Below are positions 17,649-26,519 of a DNA stretch of 64,000 nucleotides, piece by piece; positions within the stretch are counted from its first letter, which is position 1, and the number at the start of each line of letters is the position of its first letter. The DNA is from Kutzneria sp. CA-103260 (GTDB taxonomy: Bacteria; Actinomycetota; Actinomycetes; Mycobacteriales; Pseudonocardiaceae): NCBI RefSeq assembly GCF_018263855.1, contig NZ_CP073318.1, positions 6,448,001 through 6,512,000 on the forward strand, read 5' to 3'. The notes under the pieces are model-generated. The model saw only the letters and a list, made by a program, of their open reading frames with translations, was not told the DNA's origin and searched no databases. Position numbers and translations under genes: made by a program.

Positions 17649-19096
17649 GGATCGCCATCATCGGTTACGGCATGGCCGGCGCCCGTCTGGCCGACCACCT
17701 GCGCGCATCGAATGTGTCGATCACGGTGATCGGCGCGGAGCCGCATCCGGCCTACAACCGCATCCTGCTGTCGAACGTAGTGGCGGGCGCGATGGAGCCG
17801 GCCACCGTGCTGCTGCACTCTCCGGACTGGGCCAAGGAAAACGGGATCGACCTCCGGCTCGGGACGGGCGCCGCGGCGCTACACCCATCCGACCATCGGA
17901 TCGTTCTCACCGATGGGTCCACTGTGGACTATGACGCGCTGGTGCTGGCCACCGGCAGCACCCCGTGGGTCCCGCCGACCGACGGCCTGATCGCCGACGG
18001 TGCACTGGCGCCGGGCGTGGTCGCGTTCCGCGATCTCGACGACTGTCAGCGGATCGTGGAGCTGGCCACCCGGGGCACACCGGTCGCGGTGCTCGGCGGC
18101 GGGCTGCTTGGCCTGGAGGCCGCCCGCGGTCTGGCCGGCCGCGGCTGCGCGGTGACCGTGGTCCACCCGGTCGGCCATCTCATGGAACGCCAACTGGATC
18201 CGGCCGCCGGGCACGTGCTGGCCCGGGTGCTCGGCCCCAAGGGCATCGAGTTCCGGCTCGGCCAGCTGGCCACGAAGTACCTGCCGGGCAAGGGACTCCA
18301 GCTCGACGACGGCTCGCTGGTCGCCGCCGAGCTGGTCGTGGTCTCGGCCGGCGCACGCCCGGAGACCGCCCTGGCCGAGGCGGCCGGGATCACCGTCGAC
18401 CGGGGCGTCGTCATCGACGATTCCTTACGCACCAGCGCTCCCGACGTGTACGCGATCGGCGACTGCGCCCGGCATCCCGGCACCGTCGGCGGCCTCGTGC
18501 AGCCGGCCTGGGAGCAGGCCGCGGTGCTGGCCCAACTGCTGACCGGTGCGGACCCGCACGCCCGCTACCGGGGAACACCGGTGGTGACGCGGCTCAAGAC
18601 CCGCGACGTGGACCTGGCCTCGATGGGCGAGGTGCATGTCGAGCCGCACACCACCGACGCCGAGGTGGTCCGGCTGGAAGACCCCAGCCGCGGCCGCTAC
18701 ACCAAGATCGTGCTGCGTGACGACCGGGTCACGGGCGCGATCGTGCTGGGGGCGCCCGACGTGGCCGCCGCCGTCACGCAGCTGCACGACCGGGGCACCC
18801 CCGCCCCGGCCGACCGGATGGCGCTGCTGCTGGGCCGCGCCATGCCCGCCGGGGACTCGTCGGATCCGGCGGCGCTGCCGGCCTCGACGCTGATCTGCCG
18901 CTGCAACACCGTCGACAAGGGCCGGCTGGTCGGCGCGTGGCACGCCGGCGCCCGGTCGTTCGACTCCCTGGTCAGCACCACCATGGCCGGCACCGGCTGC
19001 GGTGGCTGCCGGGACACCGTGTGCGCGCTGTCCCGCTGGCTGGCCGAGCAGGACCCCCTCACCGAACCCGAGAAGTTGGGCTGCAACGCGACATGA
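17645..19096 (+). CDS. NAD(P)/FAD-dependent nitrate reductase electron-transfer subunit with BFD-like [2Fe-2S] domain
   Basis: This 483-residue flavoprotein has a first Rossmann motif IIGYGMAGARLADHL, FAD contact YAIGDCA and a second dinucleotide motif VLGGGLLGLEAARGL. The C-terminal bacterioferritin-associated-ferredoxin-like domain has ligands C-X-C-X31-C-X2-C (ICRCNTV, GTGCGGC). The architecture matches the N-terminal half of NirB and NasB-type electron-transfer subunits. It probably feeds NAD(P)H electrons to the reductase encoded just upstream, with which it shares a 4-nt ATGA overlap. No siroheme domain is present, so it is not the nitrite reductase itself. Confidence 0.85.
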   Translation: MRIAIIGYGMAGARLADHLRASNVSITVIGAEPHPAYNRILLSNVVAGAMEPATVLLHSPDWAKENGIDLRLGTGAAALHPSDHRIVLTDGSTVDYDALVLATGSTPWVPPTDGLIADGALAPGVVAFRDLDDCQRIVELATRGTPVAVLGGGLLGLEAARGLAGRGCAVTVVHPVGHLMERQLDPAAGHVLARVLGPKGIEFRLGQLATKYLPGKGLQLDDGSLVAAELVVVSAGARPETALAEAAGITVDRGVVIDDSLRTSAPDVYAIGDCARHPGTVGGLVQPAWEQAAVLAQLLTGADPHARYRGTPVVTRLKTRDVDLASMGEVHVEPHTTDAEVVRLEDPSRGRYTKIVLRDDRVTGAIVLGAPDVAAAVTQLHDRGTPAPADRMALLLGRAMPAGDSSDPAALPASTLICRCNTVDKGRLVGAWHAGARSFDSLVSTTMAGTGCGGCRDTVCALSRWLAEQDPLTEPEKLGCNAT

Positions 19097-20460
19097 CGAC
19101 CACGACTGAGGCACCCACCCGCGGCGGACGCACCTGGATTCAGCAGTGGGACCCCGAGGACGAGGGGTTCTGGGCGGCGACCGGCCGCCGCATCGCCAAC
19201 CGTAACCTGATCTTCTCCATCTTCTCCGAGCACCTGGGCTTCTCGCTCTGGTCGATCTGGAGCGTGGTGGTGCTGTCGCTGCCCACCGCCGGCTTCAAGT
19301 TCGGCGTGGACGAGCTGTTCTGGCTGACCGCGCTGCCCAACCTGATCGGCGCCGCGCTGCGGCTGCCCTACACCTTCGCGGTGCCGCGCTTCGGCGGCCG
19401 CAACTGGGCCGTGGTCAGCTCGCTGATGCTGCTGATCCCGTGCGCGCTGCTCACGGTGGCCGTCACCACCCACGCCGGCTTCGGGTTCTTCCTGTTCGCG
19501 GCGGCCACCGCCGGCTTCGGCGGCGGCAACTTCGCGTCGTCGATGACCAACATCTCGTTCTTCTACCCGGAGAGCCGCAAGGGTTTCGCCCTCGGCCTCA
19601 ACGCCGCCGGCGGCAACCTCGGCGCCGCGCTGGTACAGCTGATCATCCCGCTGGTGATCGCCGCGACCACCGGCACCAACCTGGCGATCGCCGGCCTGTT
19701 CTACATGCCGTTCGTGATCGCCGCGGCGATCTGCTCGGCGCTGTTCATGGACAACCTGGCCACCGCCAAGTCCGACTTCCCGGCCCAGGCCGCGGCGGTC
19801 AAGCGGTCCCAGACCTGGGTGATGTCCTTCCTCTACATCGGCACCTTCGGCTCGTTCATCGGCTTCTCGGCCGCGCTGCCGCTGCTGATCAAGACTCAGT
19901 TCCCGACCGTGCACGGCACCTACTTCGCCTGGCTCGGCGCGCTGGTCGGGTCGCTGTCCCGGCCGGTCGGCGGCTGGCTGTCGGACAGGATCGGCGGCAG
20001 CCGGGTCACGCTGTGGAACTTCGTGCTGATGGGCGTGGCCGCCGCGTTCGTGGTGGTGGGCGAGCGGTCCGGCAGCTTCGGCCTGTTCTTCGGCGCGTTC
20101 CTGGTGCTGTTCGTGACGGCCGGCGTCGGCAACGGCTCCACGTACCGGATGATCCCGGCGATCTTCGTGGCCCAGGCCCGGCGCGAGACCGCCGAAGGCG
20201 CGGACGCCTCGGAGGCCGTGCGCAAGGGCAAGCGGGAGGCCGCGGCGGCGATCGGCATCGTGTCGGCCATCGGCGCGTTCGGCGGGTTCTTCGTGACGCG
20301 GATCATCGCCACCTCGGTGGCCTCGACCAAGGTCGCCGACAACGCCTTCTACGGCTTCATCGTGTTCTACGTGCTGTGCTTCGCCGTCACCTGGTGGTTC
20401 TACCAGCGGCGCAGCTTCGCCGTGGCCAAGCTGCCCAGCCTGGCCGTGGCCAACGTCTAG
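19093..20460 (+). CDS. narK: NarK-type nitrate/nitrite transporter (MFS, NNP family)
   Basis: This 455-residue protein has about twelve membrane spans. It carries the NNP nitrate signatures: GGGNFASSMTNISFFYP in span 5, and a second glycine-rich signature in span 11 (TAGVGNGSTYRMIP). The N-terminus WDPEDEGFWAATGRRIANRNL is characteristic of actinobacterial NarK. It overlaps the preceding gene by 4 nt (ATGA). It takes up nitrate and/or exports nitrite for the reductase encoded upstream. No nitrite reductase genes are in the window. Confidence 0.93.
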   Translation: MTTTTEAPTRGGRTWIQQWDPEDEGFWAATGRRIANRNLIFSIFSEHLGFSLWSIWSVVVLSLPTAGFKFGVDELFWLTALPNLIGAALRLPYTFAVPRFGGRNWAVVSSLMLLIPCALLTVAVTTHAGFGFFLFAAATAGFGGGNFASSMTNISFFYPESRKGFALGLNAAGGNLGAALVQLIIPLVIAATTGTNLAIAGLFYMPFVIAAAICSALFMDNLATAKSDFPAQAAAVKRSQTWVMSFLYIGTFGSFIGFSAALPLLIKTQFPTVHGTYFAWLGALVGSLSRPVGGWLSDRIGGSRVTLWNFVLMGVAAAFVVVGERSGSFGLFFGAFLVLFVTAGVGNGSTYRMIPAIFVAQARRETAEGADASEAVRKGKREAAAAIGIVSAIGAFGGFFVTRIIATSVASTKVADNAFYGFIVFYVLCFAVTWWFYQRRSFAVAKLPSLAVANV

Positions 20461-20571
20461 CCTTCTCACACACAGTTCCCAGCTTGGGGTTCTCCGCTCA
20501 CAGCCTGCGCTCAGTCGGGCCCGCGACACTCGGTGCAGGCAAACCGACCACGAGCGGATAGGACCCTGAGC

Positions 20572-22038
20572 ATGGCTGTTGCGGCCCCGGACGCCCCGCC
20601 ACGCCGATCTGTCGGCCTGAAGATCGGCGTGGCGGCCGTGGTGGTGATCGCCGCCGCGGCGCTGCGGATGGCGTTCCTGAACTACGAGACCGGCGACGGA
20701 CGGATCTTCCTCTCCTGGTACGACCACATCGCCCAGAACGGCGGGTTCGCGGCGCTGAAGGACATCAGCTTCGCCAACTACAACGTCACCTACCTGTACC
20801 TGCTGGCCGCCCTGAGCTACCTGCCGGTGACGCCGCTGATCGGCATCAAGATCGTGTCGGCGGTCTTCGACTTCCTGCTGGGCTACTTCGTCTACAAGAT
20901 CGTGGCGCTGCGGTATCCGGGCAAGTGGTGGCCGGTGCTGGCCGGGACGATCACCCTGTTCCTGCCGACGGTCGTGGTGAACGCCTCGATGTGGGGCCAG
21001 GCCGACGCCATGTACGCGGCCTTCGCCGTCGGCGGCGTGTACTTCATCCTGCGCAAGCGGCCCTGGATGGCCTGTGTCTTCATCGGCATCGCCTTCGCGT
21101 TGAAGCTGCAGACCGTGTTCCTGTTCCCGCTGCTGCTTCTGTTGGTGCTGCTGCGTTATCTGCCGTGGAAGTCGCTGCTGGCGATCCCGCTGGTGTACGT
21201 GGTGCTGGACATCCCGGCGCTGATCATCGGCACCAGCCCCGCGCAGCTGATCTCCGTCTATGTGGCGCAGACCGGGACCTTCGATCTGCTGACGTTGAAT
21301 GCCCCCAACATCTATCAGTACCTCGGCACCTCGGTGACGTCCTCGGCGCTGCGGATCGCCGGGATCCTACTCACCGGTTTCCTGGTGCTGGCGCTGGTGG
21401 TCGCCTTGTGGTGGCGGCGGGTCGAGCTGTCGGCGACGCGGATCATTTTGGCGGCAACGGTTTCCGTGCTGCTGGTGCCGTACTTCCTGCCGGCCATGCA
21501 TGAGCGGTACTTCTTCCTCGCCGACGCTTTGACCGTGGTGGCGGCGTTCTACCTGCCGCGCAAGCTGTGGGCCTTGCCGGTGCTGGAGCAGTTCGCGTCG
21601 TTCTTCGCGTACCTGCCGTTCCTGATCGGGGCCGGCGGTGGCGGGCGGGGCGGTGGCCAGCGTCCCGGCGGCGGCTTCCGTGGCGGCGCCGGTGGCGGCA
21701 CCCGGCCGAGCTTCCCGCCCGGCGGCACCGGTTCGGGCGGCACCGGCGGATTCCCCGGTGGCGGGTATGGCGGTGGCACCGGCGGCTTCGGAGGTCGGCC
21801 GGGCGGTGGCGGCACTCTGGGTTCGGGCGGGTTCGGCGGCGGCGGCTTTGGCGGCGGCTCGGTCAACGCGTCCTTCATCGACATGCGGATCCTGGCCACC
21901 GCCATGCTCGGGGCCCTGGTGCTGTCGATCTGGGTGGCCGTCCGGGAGTTCCGCAAGCCGGTCCTGACCGACCAGGACGCGACCCCGATCGACCAGGGCC
22001 CGACCTCAACCGATCAGGAGGCCGCGCCGGCTCCGTGA
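20572..22038 (+). CDS. Gpi18-like multi-spanning mannosyltransferase/GT with glycine-rich loop
   Basis: This 488-residue membrane protein has roughly ten spans. The first loop has [16 protein letters not shown] and a later one [15 protein letters not shown], motifs of the Gpi18/PIG-V and GT87-like polyprenol-phosphate-sugar-dependent transferases. An unusual insert at about residues 353-432 is almost pure Gly with Phe, Arg, Pro and Thr; one more membrane span follows it. A hydrophilic Asp/Thr/Gln-rich tail closes the protein. It probably transfers a sugar outside the membrane, with unknown acceptor. Its last 25 bp overlap the convergent gene. Confidence 0.7.
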   Translation: MAVAAPDAPPRRSVGLKIGVAAVVVIAAAALRMAFLNYETGDGRIFLSWYDHIAQNGGFAALKDISFANYNVTYLYLLAALSYLPVTPLIGIKIVSAVFDFLLGYFVYKIVALRYPGKWWPVLAGTITLFLPTVVVNASMWGQADAMYAAFAVGGVYFILRKRPWMACVFIGIAFALKLQTVFLFPLLLLLVLLRYLPWKSLLAIPLVYVVLDIPALIIGTSPAQLISVYVAQTGTFDLLTLNAPNIYQYLGTSVTSSALRIAGILLTGFLVLALVVALWWRRVELSATRIILAATVSVLLVPYFLPAMHERYFFLADALTVVAAFYLPRKLWALPVLEQFASFFAYLPFLIGAGGGGRGGGQRPGGGFRGGAGGGTRPSFPPGGTGSGGTGGFPGGGYGGGTGGFGGRPGGGGTLGSGGFGGGGFGGGSVNASFIDMRILATAMLGALVLSIWVAVREFRKPVLTDQDATPIDQGPTSTDQEAAPAP

Positions 22039-22856
22039 AACAGCTCAGCCAGGAATTCGACGCCGTCGACCACCCGTGGCCCCGGCCGGTTGAAGTAGGC
22101 CGGTCCGTCCACTATGTACTGTCGGCCGGCGGCGTCGAACCCCTTGAGCCGCTTGAGTTCCTGCTCGGTCTTGGCCGGCGGGAACCCGCAGGGCATCAGC
22201 AGCAGCACGTCCGGCTCGGCGGCCACCACCTGCCGCCACTCGATCGGCCGGGTGTGCTCCCCAGGCTTGGCCAGCAGCGGCTCCCCGCCCGCGCAGGCGA
22301 TCTGCTCCGGCACCCAGTGACCCGCCGGCCACACCGGATCCAACCACTCGATCGCCGCCACCCGGGGCCGCGGCTTGCTCTTCACGCGGTCGCGGACCTT
22401 GTCCAGCCGCTCGTGCAGGCTCCGCATCCGTTGCCGGGAAACGTCTTCCACCCCGAGGACCTCGCCAAGGACGCGTAGGCAGTCCAGGACTTCGTTGAGG
22501 GTGCGGGGTTCGAGGCTCAGCACCGTGACATCCGCGTCCAGTTTGCGCACCGCGTCCGACACCGGGTGGTACGACAACGCGCAGACGTCACACAGATCCT
22601 GCGTCAGCACCACATCAGGCTTGAGCTCCTGGAGCAGATCCGTGTCCAGGGTGTAGATGCCCGATCCGTGGTGCACCGTCTCCGAGATCTCCCGACTGTC
22701 CATGCCCTCGGTGATCTCGCTGGCCGTCACCACCGGCACTGCCTCGATCTCCCCCGCCGGCCAGTCGCACTCGTGCGTGCGCCCCACCAGCTGAGGCAGC
22801 AACCCCAGCTCCGCCACCAGATCCGTGGCCGCCGGCAACAACGAGACGATCCGCAC
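22014..22856 (-). CDS. BtuF-like cobalamin/iron-siderophore-type binding protein, cytoplasmic form
   Basis: This 280-residue protein has the periplasmic-binding-protein type III fold of Btu[43 protein letters not shown] and [11 protein letters not shown]. It has no signal peptide or lipobox, which matches the soluble cobalamin-binding homologues often found alone in actinomycetes. Its ligand is unproven. It converges on the membrane transferase gene with a 25-bp overlap and stands 10 bp from the next gene upstream on the same strand. Confidence 0.82.
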   Translation of the reverse strand: MRIVSLLPAATDLVAELGLLPQLVGRTHECDWPAGEIEAVPVVTASEITEGMDSREISETVHHGSGIYTLDTDLLQELKPDVVLTQDLCDVCALSYHPVSDAVRKLDADVTVLSLEPRTLNEVLDCLRVLGEVLGVEDVSRQRMRSLHERLDKVRDRVKSKPRPRVAAIEWLDPVWPAGHWVPEQIACAGGEPLLAKPGEHTRPIEWRQVVAAEPDVLLLMPCGFPPAKTEQELKRLKGFDAAGRQYIVDGPAYFNRPGPRVVDGVEFLAELFHGAGAAS

Positions 22857-22865
22857 GCTCCCAGT

Positions 22866-23738
22866 CTACGATCGACGAGTTCTGTCTTTATTGCCCGGTT
22901 TCACGGAAAGGAATTCCGGCGCCGCCTCGCGGTAGAACGCCACCCGCCGCTGAACGAAATCGACAAGTTCGTCCGATTCGTCCAAGGGGATTTGCTGATG
23001 ACCTTGACTGCCACGCAGCATGACCGCCGGTCCGGGTGTGGTGTTCGCGGGAATCCGCTTCCGCCGAGAGGTCACGACGGTCCAGGAAATAGGGTCCGCG
23101 GCCGGTGCGAACGCTGATGGCGTGGCAGTCAAGTCACCGAGGAAGAACCGACCGCTGGCCGAGGCGTCGCTGTTGTTGGACACCGGCGTGCTTATCGACC
23201 AGTACAGCCTGGTGTTCTCCAGCTCCACCGTCCCCTTGGGGCGTGATCGCAGCTTCCAGACCACGGTGAACGGCGTCTCCGCCAGCTCACGGGGTCGTCC
23301 GTTCAGCAGCACCACGCGGGCCGTCACCGCGAGGACAACGGCTGCGGCGTCCAGGGCGAACCCGATGACGTAGGCGGGCACGCTGATCGAGCCGGGTCCG
23401 TACACGACGGCCGGGCTGATGCCGATGAAGACCTGCACGGTGCCCGCCACCAGGGCCATGACCAGCCACGTTGTCGGATCGAACAGGCCCGTCTTTCGCA
23501 GCGACCGGTGCAGCAGCAGGAACGGGATCCACGCGCCCAGCACGGAGACGAACGCGGTCCACTGCAAGCCGCGGGCAGCGGTGTCGCGCACCATCAGGTA
23601 GGTGGCGCCGACGGCCATGACCAACGGGATGACGATCAGGGCGAAAGACAGCAACACGCCCGCGGTCGCCCACCTGCGCGACAGTGCGGCCCGCGCCTGC
23701 GGCGAGATCGGGGCCGGCGGCGCGGAAATCCACCACAT
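22866..23738 (-). CDS. Uncharacterised four-span membrane protein
   Basis: The family is not recognised. The 290-residue product has four hydrophobic spans in residues 25-160 (GVLLSFALIVIPLVMAVGATY is the first) and then a basic soluble domain of about 130 residues (ELENTRLYWSISTP, FFLGDLTATPSA). The start MWWISAPP at 23738 is chosen because GAGGAG lies 6 bp upstream. It may be cotranscribed with the binding-protein gene 10 bp downstream. Confidence 0.55.
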   Translation of the reverse strand: MWWISAPPAPISPQARAALSRRWATAGVLLSFALIVIPLVMAVGATYLMVRDTAARGLQWTAFVSVLGAWIPFLLLHRSLRKTGLFDPTTWLVMALVAGTVQVFIGISPAVVYGPGSISVPAYVIGFALDAAAVVLAVTARVVLLNGRPRELAETPFTVVWKLRSRPKGTVELENTRLYWSISTPVSNNSDASASGRFFLGDLTATPSAFAPAADPISWTVVTSRRKRIPANTTPGPAVMLRGSQGHQQIPLDESDELVDFVQRRVAFYREAAPEFLSVKPGNKDRTRRS

Positions 23739-23896
23739 GGCTGACTCCTCGGTTGGGGACCGCTTCATTCGGGCACCCTGGCCATCATGCCACCCGGCGA
23801 GAGGTCCCGAAGATTTTTGCCGAATGCGGGAACCGATCGGACCCCGGCGTGGTCTGATCCGACCAGATTCGGCTTTCCGACCTGAAAGGGGGATGG

Positions 23897-24325
23897 GTGG
23901 ACACGAACGCGTGGCTGCGGGATTACCAGCAGGACGTCCAGAACAGGCTCGCCCGGGCCGAGCAGGTTAAAGAAATGGTCAACACGGCGATCGGAACGGC
24001 ACGCAGCACCGACGGCGCGGTTCTGGTGACCGTCGGGCCGACCGGCGCGCTGCAGGACCTCCAGTTGTCGCCGAAGGCCGACGGCCTGACCTCGACCCAG
24101 CTCGCCCAGCTCATCCTGCGCACGGCGCGGGAGGCCCACCGCAAGGTGGCCGATCAGGTGGCGCAGTCGGTCAAGCCGCTGATCGGCGACAGCGAGGCCA
24201 TGTCGTTCCTGGAGAGCCAGATCCCACCGGCCGAGGAACCAGCGGCGGCCCAGGAGCAGCCGTCCCGCCCGGCCCGGCCGGCGTGGGACGACGACAACGA
24301 CGACAACGGCCCGATCCTGAGGTGA
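23897..24325 (+). CDS. YbaB/EbfC-family nucleoid-associated-type protein
   Basis: This 142-residue protein has an N-terminal helix, then GAVLVTVGPTGALQDLQLSPKADGLT and a second long helix (AQLILRTAREAHRKVADQV), the YbaB/EbfC pattern. An acidic, proline-rich tail follows. In actinomycetes such YbaB-like proteins often sit beside ESX-type substrates, and here it precedes two such genes by 6 bp and then an overlap. The start is GTG 23897. Confidence 0.78.
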   Translation: MDTNAWLRDYQQDVQNRLARAEQVKEMVNTAIGTARSTDGAVLVTVGPTGALQDLQLSPKADGLTSTQLAQLILRTAREAHRKVADQVAQSVKPLIGDSEAMSFLESQIPPAEEPAAAQEQPSRPARPAWDDDNDDNGPILR

Positions 24326-24331
24326 GTTCTG

Positions 24332-24643
24332 GTGTCTGACATCGAAGTCGAAGTGTCCGAACTGCACACCCACGCCAAGAACGTCGACTCGATCGCCGAG
24401 CAGGTGGCCAACTGCGCGAAGACCGCGCAGGGCATCGACTTCGGCCTCGACACGTTCGGCGTCGTCGGGCAGGTGTTCGCCGCCTTCATCAAACCGAACT
24501 CGCAGCAGCAGGCCGCCAACCTGAACTCGGCCGTGGACGCGGTGCGTGGCGTCAGCAAGAACCTCGACGCCACCGCGGACATCTACGAGCAGAGCGACAG
24601 CGACAACGCCGATCTGTTCAGCGGCATCGAAGGGGGCCTGTGA
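24332..24643 (+). CDS. EspC-like type VII secretion target
   Basis: This 103-residue, all-helical protein opens VSDIEVEVSELHTHAKNVDSIAEQV and ends NLDATADIYEQSDSDNADLF. It resembles the EspC/ESX-1 secretion-associated family (DUF2580). Y85-X3-D89 matches the general type VII export signal YxxxD/E after a helical hairpin. It lies between a YbaB-like gene and a larger helical protein and overlaps the latter by 1 nt (TGATG), suggesting cosecretion. Confidence 0.75.
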   Translation: MSDIEVEVSELHTHAKNVDSIAEQVANCAKTAQGIDFGLDTFGVVGQVFAAFIKPNSQQQAANLNSAVDAVRGVSKNLDATADIYEQSDSDNADLFSGIEGGL

Positions 24644-25779
24644 TGACGACCGAGACGCTGCCCGACCTCAAGGGCGAGGCGCCGGCGGAGAGCCCGACGT
24701 CGGGGTTCGACGGCTCGGGCATGATCTCCGACGTCGCCAACACGGCCAAGGACCTGGCCAACGGCGACGCGCTCGGCGTCGCGATGGACGGCGCCGCGTC
24801 CGCGATGGACACCCTTGGTGTGATTGAGGATCCGCTCGGCTCGCTGTTGTCGGCGGGGATCGGCTGGCTGATCGAGCACCTGGACTTCCTGCGCAAGCCG
24901 CTGGACCTGCTGGCCGGCAATCCCGGTGAGATCGCCGCCCAGGCCGCCACCTGGACCAACATCGGCGCCGAGATGAAGAAGATCGGCGAGGACTACCAGA
25001 AGTCGATCGGCGCCGACGTCCCGCAGTGGAAGAGCGCCGCCGGCGACAGCTACCGCGCCAAGGGCAAGGAGCTGGCCGAGTCGCTGTCCGCGTTCGCCGA
25101 GGCCGCCGACGGCGCGGCTGGCGGCATCACCCTCGGCGGCGTGCTCGTCGGCACCGAGCGTGGCATCATCCGGGACCTGATCTCCACCTTCGTCGGCAAG
25201 ATGATCGAACGCGCGATCATCGCGCTGGCCAGCTCCTGGTGCACCTTCGGCGCCTCGGTCGCCGCCTTCATCGCCGACGCGGTCGCCGAGGGCAGCATCG
25301 TCGCCGGCAAGTGCGCCTCCCGCATCTCCAAGGTGCTCGACCAGCTGGCCCAGCTGATGGGCAAGTTCGGCAAGCTCGGCCACGCCGTCGAGGCGCTGGC
25401 CCAGAAGCTCAAGGGCTTCGCCAAGGACGCCGGGCAGTTCGCCGGCAAGGCCAAGGCCACCAGCAAGGCGTGGCAGAACACCCCCTCGCAGTTCGGCAAG
25501 GACGCCAACACGTTCCTGCGGGCCCATGCCGGCGAGAGCGTCGTCAAGTCGGTCGACGACGGCCAGTCCGTCGGCGGGTTCGCCAAGGACACCGCCAAGG
25601 GCGCGGTCGGCGAGCAGTTCACCACCGGCGAGGAGCACAACAGCTTCCCGGCCGGCGCGACCGAGCTGGGCCGGCAGAGCCACGAGGCCAACGAGCACGG
25701 CGAAGAGGCGAACGAGAACGCCGAGAAGCTGGTGGAGAAGCAGGAGTTCCCGCGCAAGTCGGGCAGCCTGGCGGAGTGA
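24643..25779 (+). CDS. Large helical protein, likely type VII secretion partner or substrate
   Basis: This 378-residue protein is not assigned to a named family. Residues 100-160 form a WXG100-like hairpin (DVPQWKSAAGDSYRAKGKELAESLSAFAEAADG). A hydrophobic stretch follows (IERAIIALASSWCTFGASVAAFIADAV, about residues 185-215), then an Ala/Lys-rich helical region and a strongly charged tail. Coupling to the EspC-like gene supports export as a pair. No toxin domain is visible at the C-terminus. A strong hairpin follows the stop. Confidence 0.6.
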   Translation: MTTETLPDLKGEAPAESPTSGFDGSGMISDVANTAKDLANGDALGVAMDGAASAMDTLGVIEDPLGSLLSAGIGWLIEHLDFLRKPLDLLAGNPGEIAAQAATWTNIGAEMKKIGEDYQKSIGADVPQWKSAAGDSYRAKGKELAESLSAFAEAADGAAGGITLGGVLVGTERGIIRDLISTFVGKMIERAIIALASSWCTFGASVAAFIADAVAEGSIVAGKCASRISKVLDQLAQLMGKFGKLGHAVEALAQKLKGFAKDAGQFAGKAKATSKAWQNTPSQFGKDANTFLRAHAGESVVKSVDDGQSVGGFAKDTAKGAVGEQFTTGEEHNSFPAGATELGRQSHEANEHGEEANENAEKLVEKQEFPRKSGSLAE

Positions 25780-25780
25780 A

Positions 25781-25810
25781 GGGAAAGGCGGTCCGCGAAC
25801 CGCCTTTCCC
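25781..25810. terminator. Bidirectional hairpin between convergent genes
   Basis: Perfect 12-bp arms (25781-25792 and 25799-25810) with a 6-nt loop begin 1 bp after the type VII substrate gene and face the convergent lysE-type gene. AAA/TTT runs inside the arms give weak U-tracts on both strands. Confidence 0.85.
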
Positions 25811-25838
25811 TCAGAACGGCCAGACTTACCTACCCCAC

Positions 25839-26450
25839 TCACGCTCCCACAAGCAGGCTGACCCCCACCACCGCCATCGTCGCCGCCACCACCCCGTCCA
25901 GCACGCGCCACGACGCCGGCTTCGTGAACAGGGTGCTCAGCAGGCGGGCGCCGAAGCCGACCGCCGTGAACCAGGAGACGCTGGCCAGCACCGCGCCGAG
26001 GGCGAAATCCCAGCGCAACGCGCCATAGCCGGCCGCGATCGAGCCCAGCAGCAGGACCGTGTCCAAGTAGACGTGCGGGTTCAGCCAGGTCATCGCCAGG
26101 CAGGTCAGCGCCGCCCGCTTGCGGGAGCCCGTCGTCGTACCGTCGGTTGACATGCTCGACGGCTTCATCGCCCGCTTCGCGGCCAGAAATCCGTAGCACA
26201 GCAGGAAGATCCCCCCGACCACGGCCACCGCCGTCACCGCCGTCGGCCAGGCCTGCACCAGCACCCCCACACCCCCAACGCCCAGGCTGATCAGCACCGC
26301 GTCAGACACGCCGCAGATCGCCACCACCGTCAGCACCGCGTCCCGTCGAATCCCCTGTCGCAGCACAAAAGCGTTCTGCGCGCCGATAGCCATGATCAGG
26401 GACAGCGAGGTGCCGAAGCCCGCCGCCAGCGCGAGCATCACGTTGGTCAT
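25839..26450 (-). CDS. lysE: LysE/ArgO-family amino-acid exporter
   Basis: This 203-residue protein has about six membrane spans. The N-terminus GTSLSLIMAIGAQNAFVLRQGIRR carries the LysE/ArgO signature, and TWLNPHVYLDTVLLLGSIA is the second conserved block. It should export basic amino acids such as lysine or arginine. It is divergent from a LysG/ArgP-type regulator, the standard regulatory pair, with an obvious operator between them. Confidence 0.93.
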   Translation of the reverse strand: MTNVMLALAAGFGTSLSLIMAIGAQNAFVLRQGIRRDAVLTVVAICGVSDAVLISLGVGGVGVLVQAWPTAVTAVAVVGGIFLLCYGFLAAKRAMKPSSMSTDGTTTGSRKRAALTCLAMTWLNPHVYLDTVLLLGSIAAGYGALRWDFALGAVLASVSWFTAVGFGARLLSTLFTKPASWRVLDGVVAATMAVVGVSLLVGA

Positions 26451-26487
26451 GCCTTCGACGCTATGTTTGCCCTTGTCAACAGTCCAG

Positions 26488-26511
26488 CTAATGATTCTTA
26501 CGTATCATTAG
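26488..26511. promoter_or_regulatory. LysG/ArgP-type operator between lysE and lysG
   Basis: A perfect inverted repeat, CTAATGAT-N8-ATCATTAG, lies in the 69-bp gap between the divergent genes. It is strikingly AT-rich for this genome and fits the dyad layout of LysR-type sites. Its right arm is only 8 bp from the regulator start, so binding could repress the regulator while activating the exporter. Confidence 0.75.
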
Positions 26512-26519
26512 CTCTCGTG

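Noticed and set aside
18697-20727. A 676-residue minus-strand frame antisense to narK and the flavoprotein gene
   Set aside because: Same reason: real families lie on the plus strand, and this frame is Glu/His/Gln-rich shadow sequence.
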